Below are positions 1 to 9,107 of a DNA stretch of 64,000 nt, one piece after another. The notes below the pieces were generated by a model that saw only the letters and a program-made list of their open reading frames with translations, was not told the DNA's origin and did no database searches. The DNA comes from Bacillus sp. SLBN-46 (lineage in GTDB: Bacteria; Bacillota; Bacilli; Bacillales; Cytobacillaceae). The position numbers were made by a program, and so were the translations under genes. Where the stretch lies: contig NZ_JAVIZM010000001.1 in NCBI RefSeq assembly GCF_031453555.1, positions 3,603,001 to 3,667,000 of the forward strand. Reading direction: 5' to 3'. The number at the start of each line of letters is the position of its first letter. The first letter of the stretch is position 1.

Positions 1-26
1 TAATAAGTCTTTTCCGGAAATATATG

Positions 27-1202
27 TCATAATATTCCTCCAAAACTAAAAAAATCTTTTTTTACATCTACTGAATCTACTTGAGAATAGTCACTACTGA
101 TTAGTGGTGAGAGCCACTCGTAATATTTTTTCGTTTGATGCAAATATTCATAAGGCAGTAATCTCTCGCTCGTATTTGCAACGGTATGGAGGGGCACAGC
201 ACAATAGTCATATTGATAAAAGGTGCCAGGTCTCCTTTTAATGCTTACCATGACATTGGTTTTTCCTTCTTTTATAAAATCAGCAGCCATATGCCCTATT
301 TCATATGCCTCATGCCGATCCTGTGCAGACACAGCTAAAGAAGAACTCCTCTGATTCATTCCTAACATTTCAACTCTAGTAAAATACCCTAGATTATCAT
401 TTACCATCTCTTTCAAGCGAAAAGAGAGGCCACCAAGGACACTTCGACCTTTTACCTTCCCCTGTTCCACTTGGCCCCACCCTTCCATTACCGCTCCTTC
501 ACTGACTACTACCGTGGCAGTACCATAAGCATTCACTGCATTGTGTACATCATCAAGAAATCGATCTTTTTTAATGGGAACCTCAGGAACATAAATCAGG
601 TGCGGGCCCTCCTGTTCCTGTCTTTTCAAATAACCTGCAGCCAATGCCAGCCAGCCAGCATTTCGCCCCATCGTTTCAATGACTCTGACCTGTTCAAAAT
701 TAGACATGGCTGCTAGATCATAACTGATATCCCTGGTTGCATACGCCACGTATTTTGCTGCACTCGCAAAGCCTGGGGCATGATCGGTTTCAGCCAAGTC
801 ATTATCTACAGTCTTGGGTATTCCTATGACTTGTAAGGGAATGTTTAATTTCTGGCCCATTTCACTAATGCGATGCAGTGCTGCCATTGTTCCATTTCCC
901 CCGATAAAAACGAGAGTAGTAATGTTCTTTTTTTCTAAATTTCTAACAGCGGTTTCTATTTTCTCTTCATCCATAAGGAATCTTCCTGCCCCGAGACACG
1001 CACCAGGTAAGTCTCTGCTTCGTTGAACCCGTTTTAACAACTCACTTTGAAGGGGAACGATATAATCGCGAGCCAGCCCCTCATATCCGTTCATTACGGC
1101 ATATACAGGTCTTATGGATGAAAGGTTTTCTAAGAATCCTATTACACTCAAATTAATAACAGCAGTAGGTCCTCCTGCTTGCCCAATTGCCATTCCACTC
1201 AT
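27..1202 (-). CDS. phosphofructokinase family protein (ATP- or PPi-dependent)
   Basis: Phosphofructokinase-fold enzyme, 391 aa, expected to phosphorylate a sugar phosphate such as fructose 6-phosphate in the cytoplasm. Visible motifs are GGPTAVIN near residue 10, GGNGT at 101-105, PKTVDND at 129-135 and an MGRNAGW motif. The Lys in PKTVDND is the residue typical of PPi-dependent and plant-type enzymes (classical bacterial ATP enzymes have Gly). The GGDG motif is GGNG here, so the donor cannot be assigned. ATG at 1202 is preferred over an upstream GTG because AAAGGGG lies 8 nt before it. It is the last gene of the leftward sugar operon, so it may act on the product of the oxidoreductase/isomerase steps. 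Confidence 0.85.
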   Translation of the reverse strand: MSGMAIGQAGGPTAVINLSVIGFLENLSSIRPVYAVMNGYEGLARDYIVPLQSELLKRVQRSRDLPGACLGAGRFLMDEEKIETAVRNLEKKNITTLVFIGGNGTMAALHRISEMGQKLNIPLQVIGIPKTVDNDLAETDHAPGFASAAKYVAYATRDISYDLAAMSNFEQVRVIETMGRNAGWLALAAGYLKRQEQEGPHLIYVPEVPIKKDRFLDDVHNAVNAYGTATVVVSEGAVMEGWGQVEQGKVKGRSVLGGLSFRLKEMVNDNLGYFTRVEMLGMNQRSSSLAVSAQDRHEAYEIGHMAADFIKEGKTNVMVSIKRRPGTFYQYDYCAVPLHTVANTSERLLPYEYLHQTKKYYEWLSPLISSDYSQVDSVDVKKDFFSFGGIL

Positions 1203-1260
1203 ACACCACACCCCTTTCCTGGCAAACTATAATTCATTAATGGTAAATGTATCGAAAGAA

Positions 1261-1297
1261 CCCATAAAATATTTGGACTAGACAAATATCTTATGGG
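1261..1297. repeat. 37-bp near-perfect inverted repeat between operon genes
   Basis: The arms CCCATAAaATATTTG and CAAATATcTTATGGG pair with one mismatch around a 7-nt loop. There is no strong T-run after it on the minus strand, so it looks more like an mRNA stem-loop or operator than a full terminator. It lies between the isomerase gene and the phosphofructokinase gene. Confidence 0.6.
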
Positions 1298-1326
1298 AGT
1301 GAAGAGATTGATGTTTAATGTATTCT

Positions 1327-2202
1327 TTAGATAAATTGTTCTAAGTGTTTTTTCGCGTGAAGAAGACCCTTTTGAACCTTTTCATCTGTCCCTTCCCAAA
1401 TAGGATCTTCATGCTCAATACTAAGAACATGGTTATATCCCACTTCATGAAGCGCCGTAATGAATTTATTCCAATCAACATCCCCTTGACCCGGAATCCG
1501 GTGTCTCCACCATTTCATGGTCAGCATTCCTTCGGTTCTTAGAATGTTTGGGAGAACTTCGGTATCTTTTGCTTGGGCCAATACGATATGTTCCTTAAAA
1601 TCATGTACTGCTTGCACATAATCGATTTTCTGCCACACTAAATGGGATGGATCGATATTTAGGCCGAGCGCGTTAGACGGAACTCTGGTAAATAACTCAT
1701 TCCATAGAAATGGTGAAACAGCAATGTTATAAACAGGCGGCCAGAACTCATACATCGGACAATTTTCAAAGGCAAGCCTTACACCGTATTTTTCAGCTTT
1801 TTCGGCAACTGCAGGAAAGACTTGCTCAAATGTATCTAGGTTTTCTTCGATTGTCTTCATCGGATCTCTACCTGTAAACGTAGAAACTACTTGTACGCCA
1901 ATGTTTTTTGCTGCTCGTAATAACATATCGATATACTCCAGCGCTTCCCCTCTTTTCTCCTGATCCGGAGACAAGAATGGAAGGGCACCAAACATGATAT
2001 CAATAACTGGCATTTCATATTTTTCTTGCAGATTCATGATTTCTGAAGTATTTTTCCCTTCCGCAAGCTCTTTCCAATTGATATGTTTATACCTTGGGCC
2101 GCCATGAAGTTCGATACCGTAGAAATCATTCTCCTTGGCCCATTTAAATGTTTTTTCGAGTTCCCAATTCATAAAGCAAGATTGGTAGAATCCGACTCTC
2201 AT
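1327..2202 (-). CDS. sugar phosphate isomerase/epimerase (xylose isomerase-like TIM barrel)
   Basis: TIM-barrel protein of about 291 aa from the AP-endonuclease-2-like (IolE/IolI-type) superfamily, which isomerises or epimerises keto sugars using a divalent metal. Supporting features are the N-terminal strand MRVGFYQSC, LAFENCP with a conserved metal-ligand Glu, the NIDPSHLVW stretch and the C-terminal SIEHEDP. Two ATGs are adjacent; the second (2202) has better spacing from GGAAGGG. It follows the oxidoreductase gene, and together they suggest oxidation of a sugar followed by rearrangement. The exact substrate cannot be read from the sequence. Confidence 0.85.
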   Translation of the reverse strand: MRVGFYQSCFMNWELEKTFKWAKENDFYGIELHGGPRYKHINWKELAEGKNTSEIMNLQEKYEMPVIDIMFGALPFLSPDQEKRGEALEYIDMLLRAAKNIGVQVVSTFTGRDPMKTIEENLDTFEQVFPAVAEKAEKYGVRLAFENCPMYEFWPPVYNIAVSPFLWNELFTRVPSNALGLNIDPSHLVWQKIDYVQAVHDFKEHIVLAQAKDTEVLPNILRTEGMLTMKWWRHRIPGQGDVDWNKFITALHEVGYNHVLSIEHEDPIWEGTDEKVQKGLLHAKKHLEQFI

Positions 2203-2234
2203 CATATATCCCTTCCTTCCTGATACTCTTTGAT

Positions 2235-3257
2235 TTATACATAAATGACTTTGCCAGTTTCAATTGATTCCAACACAGCGTAAGATAGCTTTATCATCTC
2301 TTTCCCCTGCTCAAATCCATAAGGTACTGGTTGACCTTGATCAAGAGCTTCAATAAAAGCTTCGAATTCCACTTGGTGAAGTACCCTTCTTTCCAGTGGA
2401 ACGGTTTCATCTTGATCACCAATAAATAGATGAACTTCTGTTCCGCTGTCAGTACCCCACGTGTTGAAATAACCCTCAGCTCCTCCTTTAGGTCCAATAA
2501 TTCTATCTGCTCTTCCCCGCATCTTTGTATGTTTCGCCAGTCCCCAGGAGATGGTCATGTTTCCGATATCACCTGATTCAAATTCAATCGTGATGATGGC
2601 GGTATCTATTGCCAATTCCTCAAAATGGGCGATTTCCTGACGGTCCTTTCCTAAAATTCCGCCTCTTGCATACACTTTTTTAGGCTTCGAGCCAAACACT
2701 GTTTGCCACATCAGGAAAAAGTGACAACAAGTATCCACAACAGGACCCTGGTTGCCATTTTTATCATGCATGGTGATTTTCGGCCGTACCTCCTGAAGAA
2801 GATCCGAATTAAACACCATTGGAGAACCAAACAACCCCTTCTTTACCCAGTTGCTTGTCAATTCCACACCATGTGCAAAATTACGTTGAAAACCCAGCCC
2901 AAATTTAACACCGGCTTCTTCTACAGCAGCTTGCATCCTTTCAACCTCTTCAAGTGAACTTGCTAAAGGCTTCTCGCAAAATACATGTTTGCCATGGTTT
3001 GCGGCCAAAATGGTTGCAGGTCCATGATAAATTAATGGTAATGCAATAGAAATGATATCTACATCAGGCTGGATAATTGATTGAGTAAAATCCGAATATA
3101 CCTGCTTTACACCTGCTTTTTCAGCCAAAGTATTTGCTCTTTCAAGATCCACATCGGTAACCGAAACTACCTCATGCCCGGCTAGTTGCCATCCCTGGAC
3201 ATGTTGATTCGCCATGTCCCCTGCACCTAGAACTGCAACCCTATACTTTTTACTCAT
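2235..3257 (-). CDS. Gfo/Idh/MocA family oxidoreductase
   Basis: NAD(P)-dependent sugar dehydrogenase-like protein of 340 aa. The N-terminal Rossmann strand reads RVAVLGAGDMA, followed by the family's CEKPLA motif, in which the Lys is the usual catalytic/NADP-contact residue; the C-terminal half has the expected alpha/beta domain. An upstream ATG exists at 3302, but ATG 3257 has GGGGG 8 nt before it and begins directly at the Rossmann fold, so it is preferred. It sits between two isomerase/epimerase genes, an arrangement common in inositol and 3-keto-sugar catabolic loci. The substrate is not determinable here. Confidence 0.9.
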   Translation of the reverse strand: MSKKYRVAVLGAGDMANQHVQGWQLAGHEVVSVTDVDLERANTLAEKAGVKQVYSDFTQSIIQPDVDIISIALPLIYHGPATILAANHGKHVFCEKPLASSLEEVERMQAAVEEAGVKFGLGFQRNFAHGVELTSNWVKKGLFGSPMVFNSDLLQEVRPKITMHDKNGNQGPVVDTCCHFFLMWQTVFGSKPKKVYARGGILGKDRQEIAHFEELAIDTAIITIEFESGDIGNMTISWGLAKHTKMRGRADRIIGPKGGAEGYFNTWGTDSGTEVHLFIGDQDETVPLERRVLHQVEFEAFIEALDQGQPVPYGFEQGKEMIKLSYAVLESIETGKVIYV

Positions 3258-3321
3258 TGTTTCTACCCCCATAATAAAAATTGCTATTTTACCATTATTC
3301 AAGTTTTAAAGGGTCAGCACT

Positions 3322-4065
3322 CTACATCCCCAAGTTTTGAAGGAATTTCCTGCTTATAATGGCGCTCTCAATTGGCACTTTATCGGTTTCATCTTGTTCA
3401 ACGGTCCACCATTCCAAATGTAACGTTTTTAATTCGTTGACAAGGGCGACCAAATCCATATCACCGTTTCCAAGTTCTTTCCATTGACCGTTTGCGGTGT
3501 CTTTCACGTGCACATATTTAATCGTTTCTCTATACCGATCGATAAATTCTTTGAAACTATAATTAGCACGGTAAATCCATGCGAAATCGGCAGCCAGCTG
3601 CATATTCGGGTCTTTGTTAATCACATCGAACAGCTGATAGCCGTAGTCAAATTCCCAATCATGGTTGTGGTATAAGAGCTGTATCTTTTTATTTGCACAG
3701 CTTTTTGCAATAGAAGAAATGGCTTCAATCCATTCTAAATATTCTTCTAGACTGTCTTTTTTTAATAATGTAACGATTAGCCTTTGAATACCGAAACGAT
3801 TCATTCTTTCAAGTAAGGCAGTTAAATCCTCCTCTGGGTGATCGGGGTGAAAGGATTCAGCAAGAATATGTAATGCAACGATTTTTAGATTTGGATTTTG
3901 CTTTAAATAGGTGTTCAGGTTTTCCTCATCGTTAACAAGATTAAATCGGCATTCAACACCATAAAAACCTGCCTGCAAAACATCATTGAAGATGATAGGA
4001 AAATCAGTTTCGATCCGTTCTACGCCCCACATTCTTGTTTGTATGGCCAGCTTAGGTGAATGCAT
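3322..4065 (-). CDS. sugar phosphate isomerase/epimerase (second paralogue)
   Basis: Second TIM-barrel isomerase of the operon, 247 aa, shorter than the 1327-2202 protein and only distantly similar to it. Family-like features are GVECRFN early, LLYHNHDWEF mid-protein (a metal-site His/Glu pattern) and YVHVKD near the C-terminus. The start ATG has GAGGAAG upstream. It is the first catabolic gene after the binding-protein gene, from which a strong stem-loop separates it, suggesting lower expression than the transporter. Likely role: epimerisation or isomerisation of a keto-sugar intermediate. Confidence 0.8.
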   Translation of the reverse strand: MHSPKLAIQTRMWGVERIETDFPIIFNDVLQAGFYGVECRFNLVNDEENLNTYLKQNPNLKIVALHILAESFHPDHPEEDLTALLERMNRFGIQRLIVTLLKKDSLEEYLEWIEAISSIAKSCANKKIQLLYHNHDWEFDYGYQLFDVINKDPNMQLAADFAWIYRANYSFKEFIDRYRETIKYVHVKDTANGQWKELGNGDMDLVALVNELKTLHLEWWTVEQDETDKVPIESAIISRKFLQNLGM

Positions 4066-4114
4066 CTCAAAAACACTTCCTCACTATTATTTTCATGGGA
4101 TGGCTTTAAAGAAA

Positions 4115-4136
4115 GGGAGACGTTGTTCCGTCTCCC
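4115..4136 (-). terminator. stem-loop after the binding-protein gene
   Basis: GGGAGACG and CGTCTCCC pair around a 6-nt loop, followed on the minus strand by TTTCTTT. It probably gives partial termination or 3'-end protection, raising binding-protein mRNA relative to the downstream catabolic genes. Confidence 0.75.
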
Positions 4137-4152
4137 AATCATAATCTTTTTA

Positions 4153-5445
4153 TTATTGTTTCCTTAGGGTGTTCATCGCTTCATCTAATTTTTCAAGGGT
4201 CTGCTCTTTGGTCAATTTATCCGCCACATATGCTTGGAAAATTGAACCGAATTCTTTCTCATAACCAGAAGGCAGCATATTGTAGTAACGTCCATCACTT
4301 AAACCTTTATCGGTGTAAGCAGTTAGAGCCGTAGCCAGTGGACCAAGTTGCTCATTGGTAAATTTTATATTGGTGAAAGCAGGGATAAACTTAAATTTTT
4401 CCACAATATACTTTTGACCTGCTGGATCGGTTACCAGCCAATTTAACCATTCTTTTACTTCAGGAATAACCTTTGAATCCTTATTAATAGACCAATAGTT
4501 TCCTGCAAATGCAAACATTTCTTCGTTGGCTTTTACATCATCATTAATTGGAATCGGGAACATTCCCAAGTTTAATTTAGACCCCATCTGGTCCAGCACT
4601 GGCTGTGTCCAGGAACCTTGTTGAATAATGGCCCCTTCACCAGCTACAAATTTTGCCATAGAGGTGTTGTAATCAGTTGTCATCGCATCCTTATTGCCGT
4701 ACTTTTTATTCAAATCAAGTAGTTTCATGTAATCTTCCGTCTGTCCGTTTCCTTTGAAAGTTACTTTTCCATTATTTAAATCTTCCATCCATTTTCTCGG
4801 ATCTTCTTGTCTGGCAAACACAGCGTTAAAACCTTGCTTACCCATGGTGAAATTTTCCTGCCAGGCATTAACGAAAGCCGTAATACCGGCAGCTTTCAGT
4901 TTTTTAGCTACTTCTTCAAGCTCGCTTAATGTTTTCGGAGTTTCCTTAATACCTGCTTTTTCGAATAAATCTTTATTGTAGATGTAGCCAAAACCTTCTA
5001 TGTTGTATGGCATTCCATAGATTTTCCCATCCACTGTAATAGGTGGTTTAGCGATTTCTACCATGTCTTTCACCCAAGGCTCATTCGAGAGGTCAACCAT
5101 CCGATCCTTCCACAATACCGCATCCGCATCACCATTATTGGTAAATACGTCAGGAGCATTTCCAGATGCAAAGGCTGACTTCAAAGCCGTGTTATAATCA
5201 TCCTGACCACCTAAAAACTGAAATTCGATGTTTGGGTGTGTTTTTTGGTATTCTGTGGCCATCTCTTTTAATTGGTCGACGATTTCCCGCTTTAATTGAA
5301 GAACCGTAATAACCTTCTTCTCTTGGGATTTTCCCCCTCCACCTGATGCATTGTTGGAACTTGATGGCTCCGTCTTATCGGCGCAAGCACTGAGAACAGC
5401 AAGTAAAAGCATCAAAGATACACACAAGCTAAATACCTTTTTCAT
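4153..5445 (-). CDS. ABC transporter sugar-binding lipoprotein
   Basis: Extracellular solute-binding protein family 1, 430 aa. The N-terminus is a lipoprotein signal peptide (MKKVF..., hydrophobic core, lipobox LSAC), followed by a Ser/Gly-rich linker, so the mature protein is tethered to the outer face of the membrane. The body has family features such as GNAPDVFTNN and a Trp-rich ligand region (WSINKDSK, WLNWL). It delivers a mono- or oligosaccharide to the two permeases encoded upstream. The start has a GGGGAGG site. No ATPase gene is nearby, as is usual for Bacillus CUT1 systems that share MsmX. Confidence 0.92.
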   Translation of the reverse strand: MKKVFSLCVSLMLLLAVLSACADKTEPSSSNNASGGGGKSQEKKVITVLQLKREIVDQLKEMATEYQKTHPNIEFQFLGGQDDYNTALKSAFASGNAPDVFTNNGDADAVLWKDRMVDLSNEPWVKDMVEIAKPPITVDGKIYGMPYNIEGFGYIYNKDLFEKAGIKETPKTLSELEEVAKKLKAAGITAFVNAWQENFTMGKQGFNAVFARQEDPRKWMEDLNNGKVTFKGNGQTEDYMKLLDLNKKYGNKDAMTTDYNTSMAKFVAGEGAIIQQGSWTQPVLDQMGSKLNLGMFPIPINDDVKANEEMFAFAGNYWSINKDSKVIPEVKEWLNWLVTDPAGQKYIVEKFKFIPAFTNIKFTNEQLGPLATALTAYTDKGLSDGRYYNMLPSGYEKEFGSIFQAYVADKLTKEQTLEKLDEAMNTLRKQ

Positions 5446-5485
5446 TTGATAGCCTCCCCTAATAATTTTATAGTGTTTTACATGA

Positions 5486-6310
5486 CTAACCTTTTACTGA
5501 TCCAGCCGTTACTCCATCTATCACATGTTTTTGCAAAATCAGAAAGAAAATAATAATTGGTGTAATGCTCATCACCAGGCTTGCCAGTCCCATATCCCAC
5601 TGCTTCGAATATTCCGTAAAGAAGGTGAAATTTGCTAGCGGAATGGTTCTCAATTCTATGTTTTGTAGAATCAGTGAGGGGAGCAGGAAATCATTCCAAA
5701 CCCATAAGCTTTGGAGAATAATGACCGTTACCGTCATGGGTTTTAACAAGGGAAAAACTACCCTCCAAAAAACCCCATAAGGAGAGCAGCCGTCAATAAC
5801 CGCTGCCTCTTCCAATTCAAGAGGAATAGTCTTAATAAATCCTTGAAATAGAAAGACACATAACGGTACTCCAAGACCCCAGTAGATAAAAATAAGTCCT
5901 AGATGACTGTTCATGATATTCAAACCATTAGCCACTTGTACGAGTGGAATCATAATGGACTGAAAGGGAATAACCATAGCAGCAACGAACAAAGTAAAGA
6001 CCAGTTTACTAAAGAAAGTGGGTCTGCGAGCAATACGGTAGGCTGCCATTGCACTGATCAATGTCATCCCGGCAACGCTGAAAACGGTTACAATTAATGA
6101 GTTCCAAAAAGCCTTCGGATAATCAATTCTCTCCCATACTTTTAGGTAGTTAGACCAAAGAAATTCTTTAGGCCAGCTTGCCCCATTAATCAGAATATCT
6201 GCGAAACTCTTAACCGAATTAATAAAAACGAAATAGAAAGGAATTAAAAATAGAATGGCGATTATGATTGCAAATAGCTCCAAAATCCACCTTCCCTTGA
6301 AGATTGCCAA
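5486..6310 (-). CDS. sugar ABC transporter permease (MalG type)
   Basis: Inner-membrane permease of 274 aa with about six transmembrane segments, beginning with a hydrophobic helix near residues 10-30. The EAA loop reads EEAAVIDGCSPYGVFW, the contact site for the transport ATPase. It starts with TTG at 6310, supported by GGGAGGT with 7-nt spacing, and directly abuts the stop codon of the upstream permease gene, so the two are translationally linked. It forms a heterodimer with the MalF-type partner. Confidence 0.92.
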   Translation of the reverse strand: MAIFKGRWILELFAIIIAILFLIPFYFVFINSVKSFADILINGASWPKEFLWSNYLKVWERIDYPKAFWNSLIVTVFSVAGMTLISAMAAYRIARRPTFFSKLVFTLFVAAMVIPFQSIMIPLVQVANGLNIMNSHLGLIFIYWGLGVPLCVFLFQGFIKTIPLELEEAAVIDGCSPYGVFWRVVFPLLKPMTVTVIILQSLWVWNDFLLPSLILQNIELRTIPLANFTFFTEYSKQWDMGLASLVMSITPIIIFFLILQKHVIDGVTAGSVKG

Positions 6311-7186
6311 TTATTGTACCTCCCTTCTTTTTGTAAACCAGACTTGCAATAAGGTAATTAACGCGACAACAATAAAGAAAATGAAAGCTTTAGCTGAACC
6401 AACCCCCATATTATTACGAGTAAAGGCTTCGACATAAATATCTAAAGCCACAGGCTCAGTGGAACGGAAAGGCCCCCCCTTCGTTAATGAGAAAATAACA
6501 TCAAAAACCTTAAAGGATGTCGATAAACTGAGGAATACACAGACCGTAACAACCGGCATAATTAATGGAAGAATGATATGCCTGATTTTATGAAGAGTAG
6601 TCGCACCATCCATTTCAGCTGATTCTAATAATTCATGCGGGACACTGGCTATACCTGCAATATATATAACCATTAAATATCCTGCAAAATGCCAAACACT
6701 TACGATCACAATGCCCCAAAAAGCGGTGTTTTCTGTACCAAGCCACGGCAGGTTAAAAAAGTCAATTCCCGTTAATTTACCGACTGTCGGGAGGCCTCTA
6801 GTGAAAATGAATAGCCAAATAAATCCAAGTAAGATTCCTCCAATAACATTAGGCAAAAAAGCGATGGCACGAACTGGATTTCTGATACGGATTTTTCTAG
6901 TTAATAAGAACGCTAATAAAAACGCTAATACATTGTTCAAAATAACAACGACAACGGAATACTTAGCGGTAAATAAAAATGAGTTAAAAAAGTATTCATC
7001 TTTAAAGATACGAAGGAAGTTATCAAAGCCTATCCAATTTTTTGCTGTAGAAATTCCATTCCAATCGGTAAAGGAATAATACATTCCCAATAAAAACGGG
7101 ATAATTTTCATTATGAGGAATAAAACCAGTGCAGGTCCCAAAAATATCACGAGTTGCAGATTGTCGCTTTTTTTGCTATATTTCAT
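6311..7186 (-). CDS. sugar ABC transporter permease (MalF type)
   Basis: First gene of the leftward operon. Membrane permease of 291 aa with six predicted helices and the EAA-loop motif ESAEMDGATTLHKIRH. The reading frame extends upstream to 7300, but ATG 7186 has a near-perfect GGGAGGAGG site and starts with MKYSKKSDN before the first helix, so it is taken as the start. It pairs with the MalG-type permease that follows without a gap. The gap between it and the divergent sensor kinase gene should hold both promoters. Confidence 0.92.
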   Translation of the reverse strand: MKYSKKSDNLQLVIFLGPALVLFLIMKIIPFLLGMYYSFTDWNGISTAKNWIGFDNFLRIFKDEYFFNSFLFTAKYSVVVVILNNVLAFLLAFLLTRKIRIRNPVRAIAFLPNVIGGILLGFIWLFIFTRGLPTVGKLTGIDFFNLPWLGTENTAFWGIVIVSVWHFAGYLMVIYIAGIASVPHELLESAEMDGATTLHKIRHIILPLIMPVVTVCVFLSLSTSFKVFDVIFSLTKGGPFRSTEPVALDIYVEAFTRNNMGVGSAKAFIFFIVVALITLLQVWFTKRREVQ

Positions 7187-7289
7187 TATTATACCTCCTC
7201 CCTTATCTAATAGTTTACAATTAACTAAATTATCGGTAAATTCTAAAAATTTGATATATGAAGTGTAATATATTGACATAGGAGGAATG

Positions 7290-9107
7290 ATGTTTAGCAT
7301 TCGTTATAAACTAACCCTACTGTTGTTGTCTGCCATTTTACTTCCCATTGTAACTTCCATTTTGATCACCCATAATCTGACCAAATCTTCTATCACTGAA
7401 AAGGTGATTGAGGAGAACTCAAAATTATTATTTCAAGGTAAAACAAATTTGGAGAACTACCTACAATCCATTGATAACACCACACAAAGCGCTTTATTTT
7501 CTAGAACCCCCTACCGATTATTTGACTTAATGAGAACCCGTACTCCTAAGGATCAAGAAAAAAATGATATCAATTTGTCTATCACTCAGTTGGGGGATTC
7601 AAAAAAAGAATTTCACCAAGTGTTCTTATTCTTGGACAGACAAAAACAAAGCTATCTTTACTCTGACTATGTAAGTAAACAAACTATGTCAAATTTTAAA
7701 ACAGAGCATAATGAAAGGGCTTTCATAGAACCAACCCATTTAAGTGATATCTATGGTTTCAATCAAAGGAATTTACTATCTCGATATGAACGCAAACAAG
7801 TATTTTCCTTTTATCGTATCATTGAAGACGTTCCGTTAAGGGACCGTCTAGGCGTACTTTCTATTGACGTACGACTTGATTATCTGAGTTTTATTAGCGA
7901 TATGCTATACACAAATAAAGAAGAAGATATTTTTATACTGGATCCAGACGGGGATGTCATTTATTCTTCTCAAGAAAAATTAATAGGTACAAAAGTACAG
8001 GAAGATTGGGTCGGTAAACTGTTTAGGATTAAAAAAACGGCCTCTCATTTTGAAGTAAACGATAATGGTTCTAAAGAATTAATTCTATATGATACTATTA
8101 ACCTTCCATATGCAAACTGGAAATTGGTTAAGAGAATACCCTATAGCTGGTTATATCATGATGCCAACCTTTTAACTAAGATTAATACTTTTGTAGTCAT
8201 CTGTTTCTTAATTCTGGCGATTAGCGCCTCATTGATAATAGTTATCCAAACTGTTGTAAGACCCATCCGCAAGCTTATTTATGAGATGAACATTGTGGAA
8301 AGAGGTGAATTTAATGTTCAATTTCCAAACATCAACCGTAAAGATGAATTTGGGGTATTAGCTAGACGCTTTCATCAAATGGTTGACCGAATTAACTCAC
8401 TTATTCTAAGTGAATATAAGTTAGAAATAGCCAATAAGACGAACCAATTGAAAGCACTTCAAGCACAGATTAATCCACACTTTTTCAATAATGTACTGCA
8501 GTCGATTGGCACCTTAGCGTTAAAGGATAAGAATCTTAAAATCTACTCATTAACATCGGCGTTAGGAAGAATGATGCATTTTAATATGAAAATTGATGAG
8601 TCCATTATTCCACTTGGGAAGGAAATAGATTACATAAAATCCTATTTAGAACTTCAGCAGCAAAGATTTGAGGATGATTTCCAGGTGATTATGGATATTG
8701 ACGAGGCAACTTTTCCTATTCAGGTTCCGAAGATGATTCTGCAGCCCATTATTGAAAATTATTTTATGCATGGCAGAATGGATCAAGGGAACCGGGGTGT
8801 CCTGAAACTAACTACTAAACTAGAAAATAATGAAGAACTGATTTTAATAGTCGAAGACAACGGACAAGGAATCAATGAGTCGAAAATGAAAGAATTGATG
8901 AATGTATTACAAGAAAAAAACGACTTTGAATGGAAATCAACAGACCATATTGGCCTATTAAATGTATTAACTAGGTTACGCGTTTACTTTTGCCCAGAAG
9001 TAAAAATGATTTTGAATCATGTAGTCCCACATGGTTTAAAAATAACGACAAAAATACCTTTACATAAAGGCGGTGATCCAGAAAAAAATGAAGGTGTTAA
9101 TCGTTGA
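7290..9107 (+). CDS. sensor histidine kinase, YesM type
   Basis: Membrane sensor kinase of about 605 aa. Order: TM helix near residues 7-29, extracytoplasmic sensor region (about 30-300), second TM near 301-323, HAMP linker, His_kinase domain with QINPHFFNN (phospho-acceptor His near 397), and a C-terminal HATPase region with ENYFMHG (N-box) and EDNGQGI (G1 box). ATG 7287 and 7290 are adjacent; 7290 has the better distance from GGAGG. It overlaps the response-regulator gene. It very likely senses the sugar, or its loaded binding protein, and controls the divergent transport operon. Confidence 0.9.
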   Translation: MFSIRYKLTLLLLSAILLPIVTSILITHNLTKSSITEKVIEENSKLLFQGKTNLENYLQSIDNTTQSALFSRTPYRLFDLMRTRTPKDQEKNDINLSITQLGDSKKEFHQVFLFLDRQKQSYLYSDYVSKQTMSNFKTEHNERAFIEPTHLSDIYGFNQRNLLSRYERKQVFSFYRIIEDVPLRDRLGVLSIDVRLDYLSFISDMLYTNKEEDIFILDPDGDVIYSSQEKLIGTKVQEDWVGKLFRIKKTASHFEVNDNGSKELILYDTINLPYANWKLVKRIPYSWLYHDANLLTKINTFVVICFLILAISASLIIVIQTVVRPIRKLIYEMNIVERGEFNVQFPNINRKDEFGVLARRFHQMVDRINSLILSEYKLEIANKTNQLKALQAQINPHFFNNVLQSIGTLALKDKNLKIYSLTSALGRMMHFNMKIDESIIPLGKEIDYIKSYLELQQQRFEDDFQVIMDIDEATFPIQVPKMILQPIIENYFMHGRMDQGNRGVLKLTTKLENNEELILIVEDNGQGINESKMKELMNVLQEKNDFEWKSTDHIGLLNVLTRLRVYFCPEVKMILNHVVPHGLKITTKIPLHKGGDPEKNEGVNR

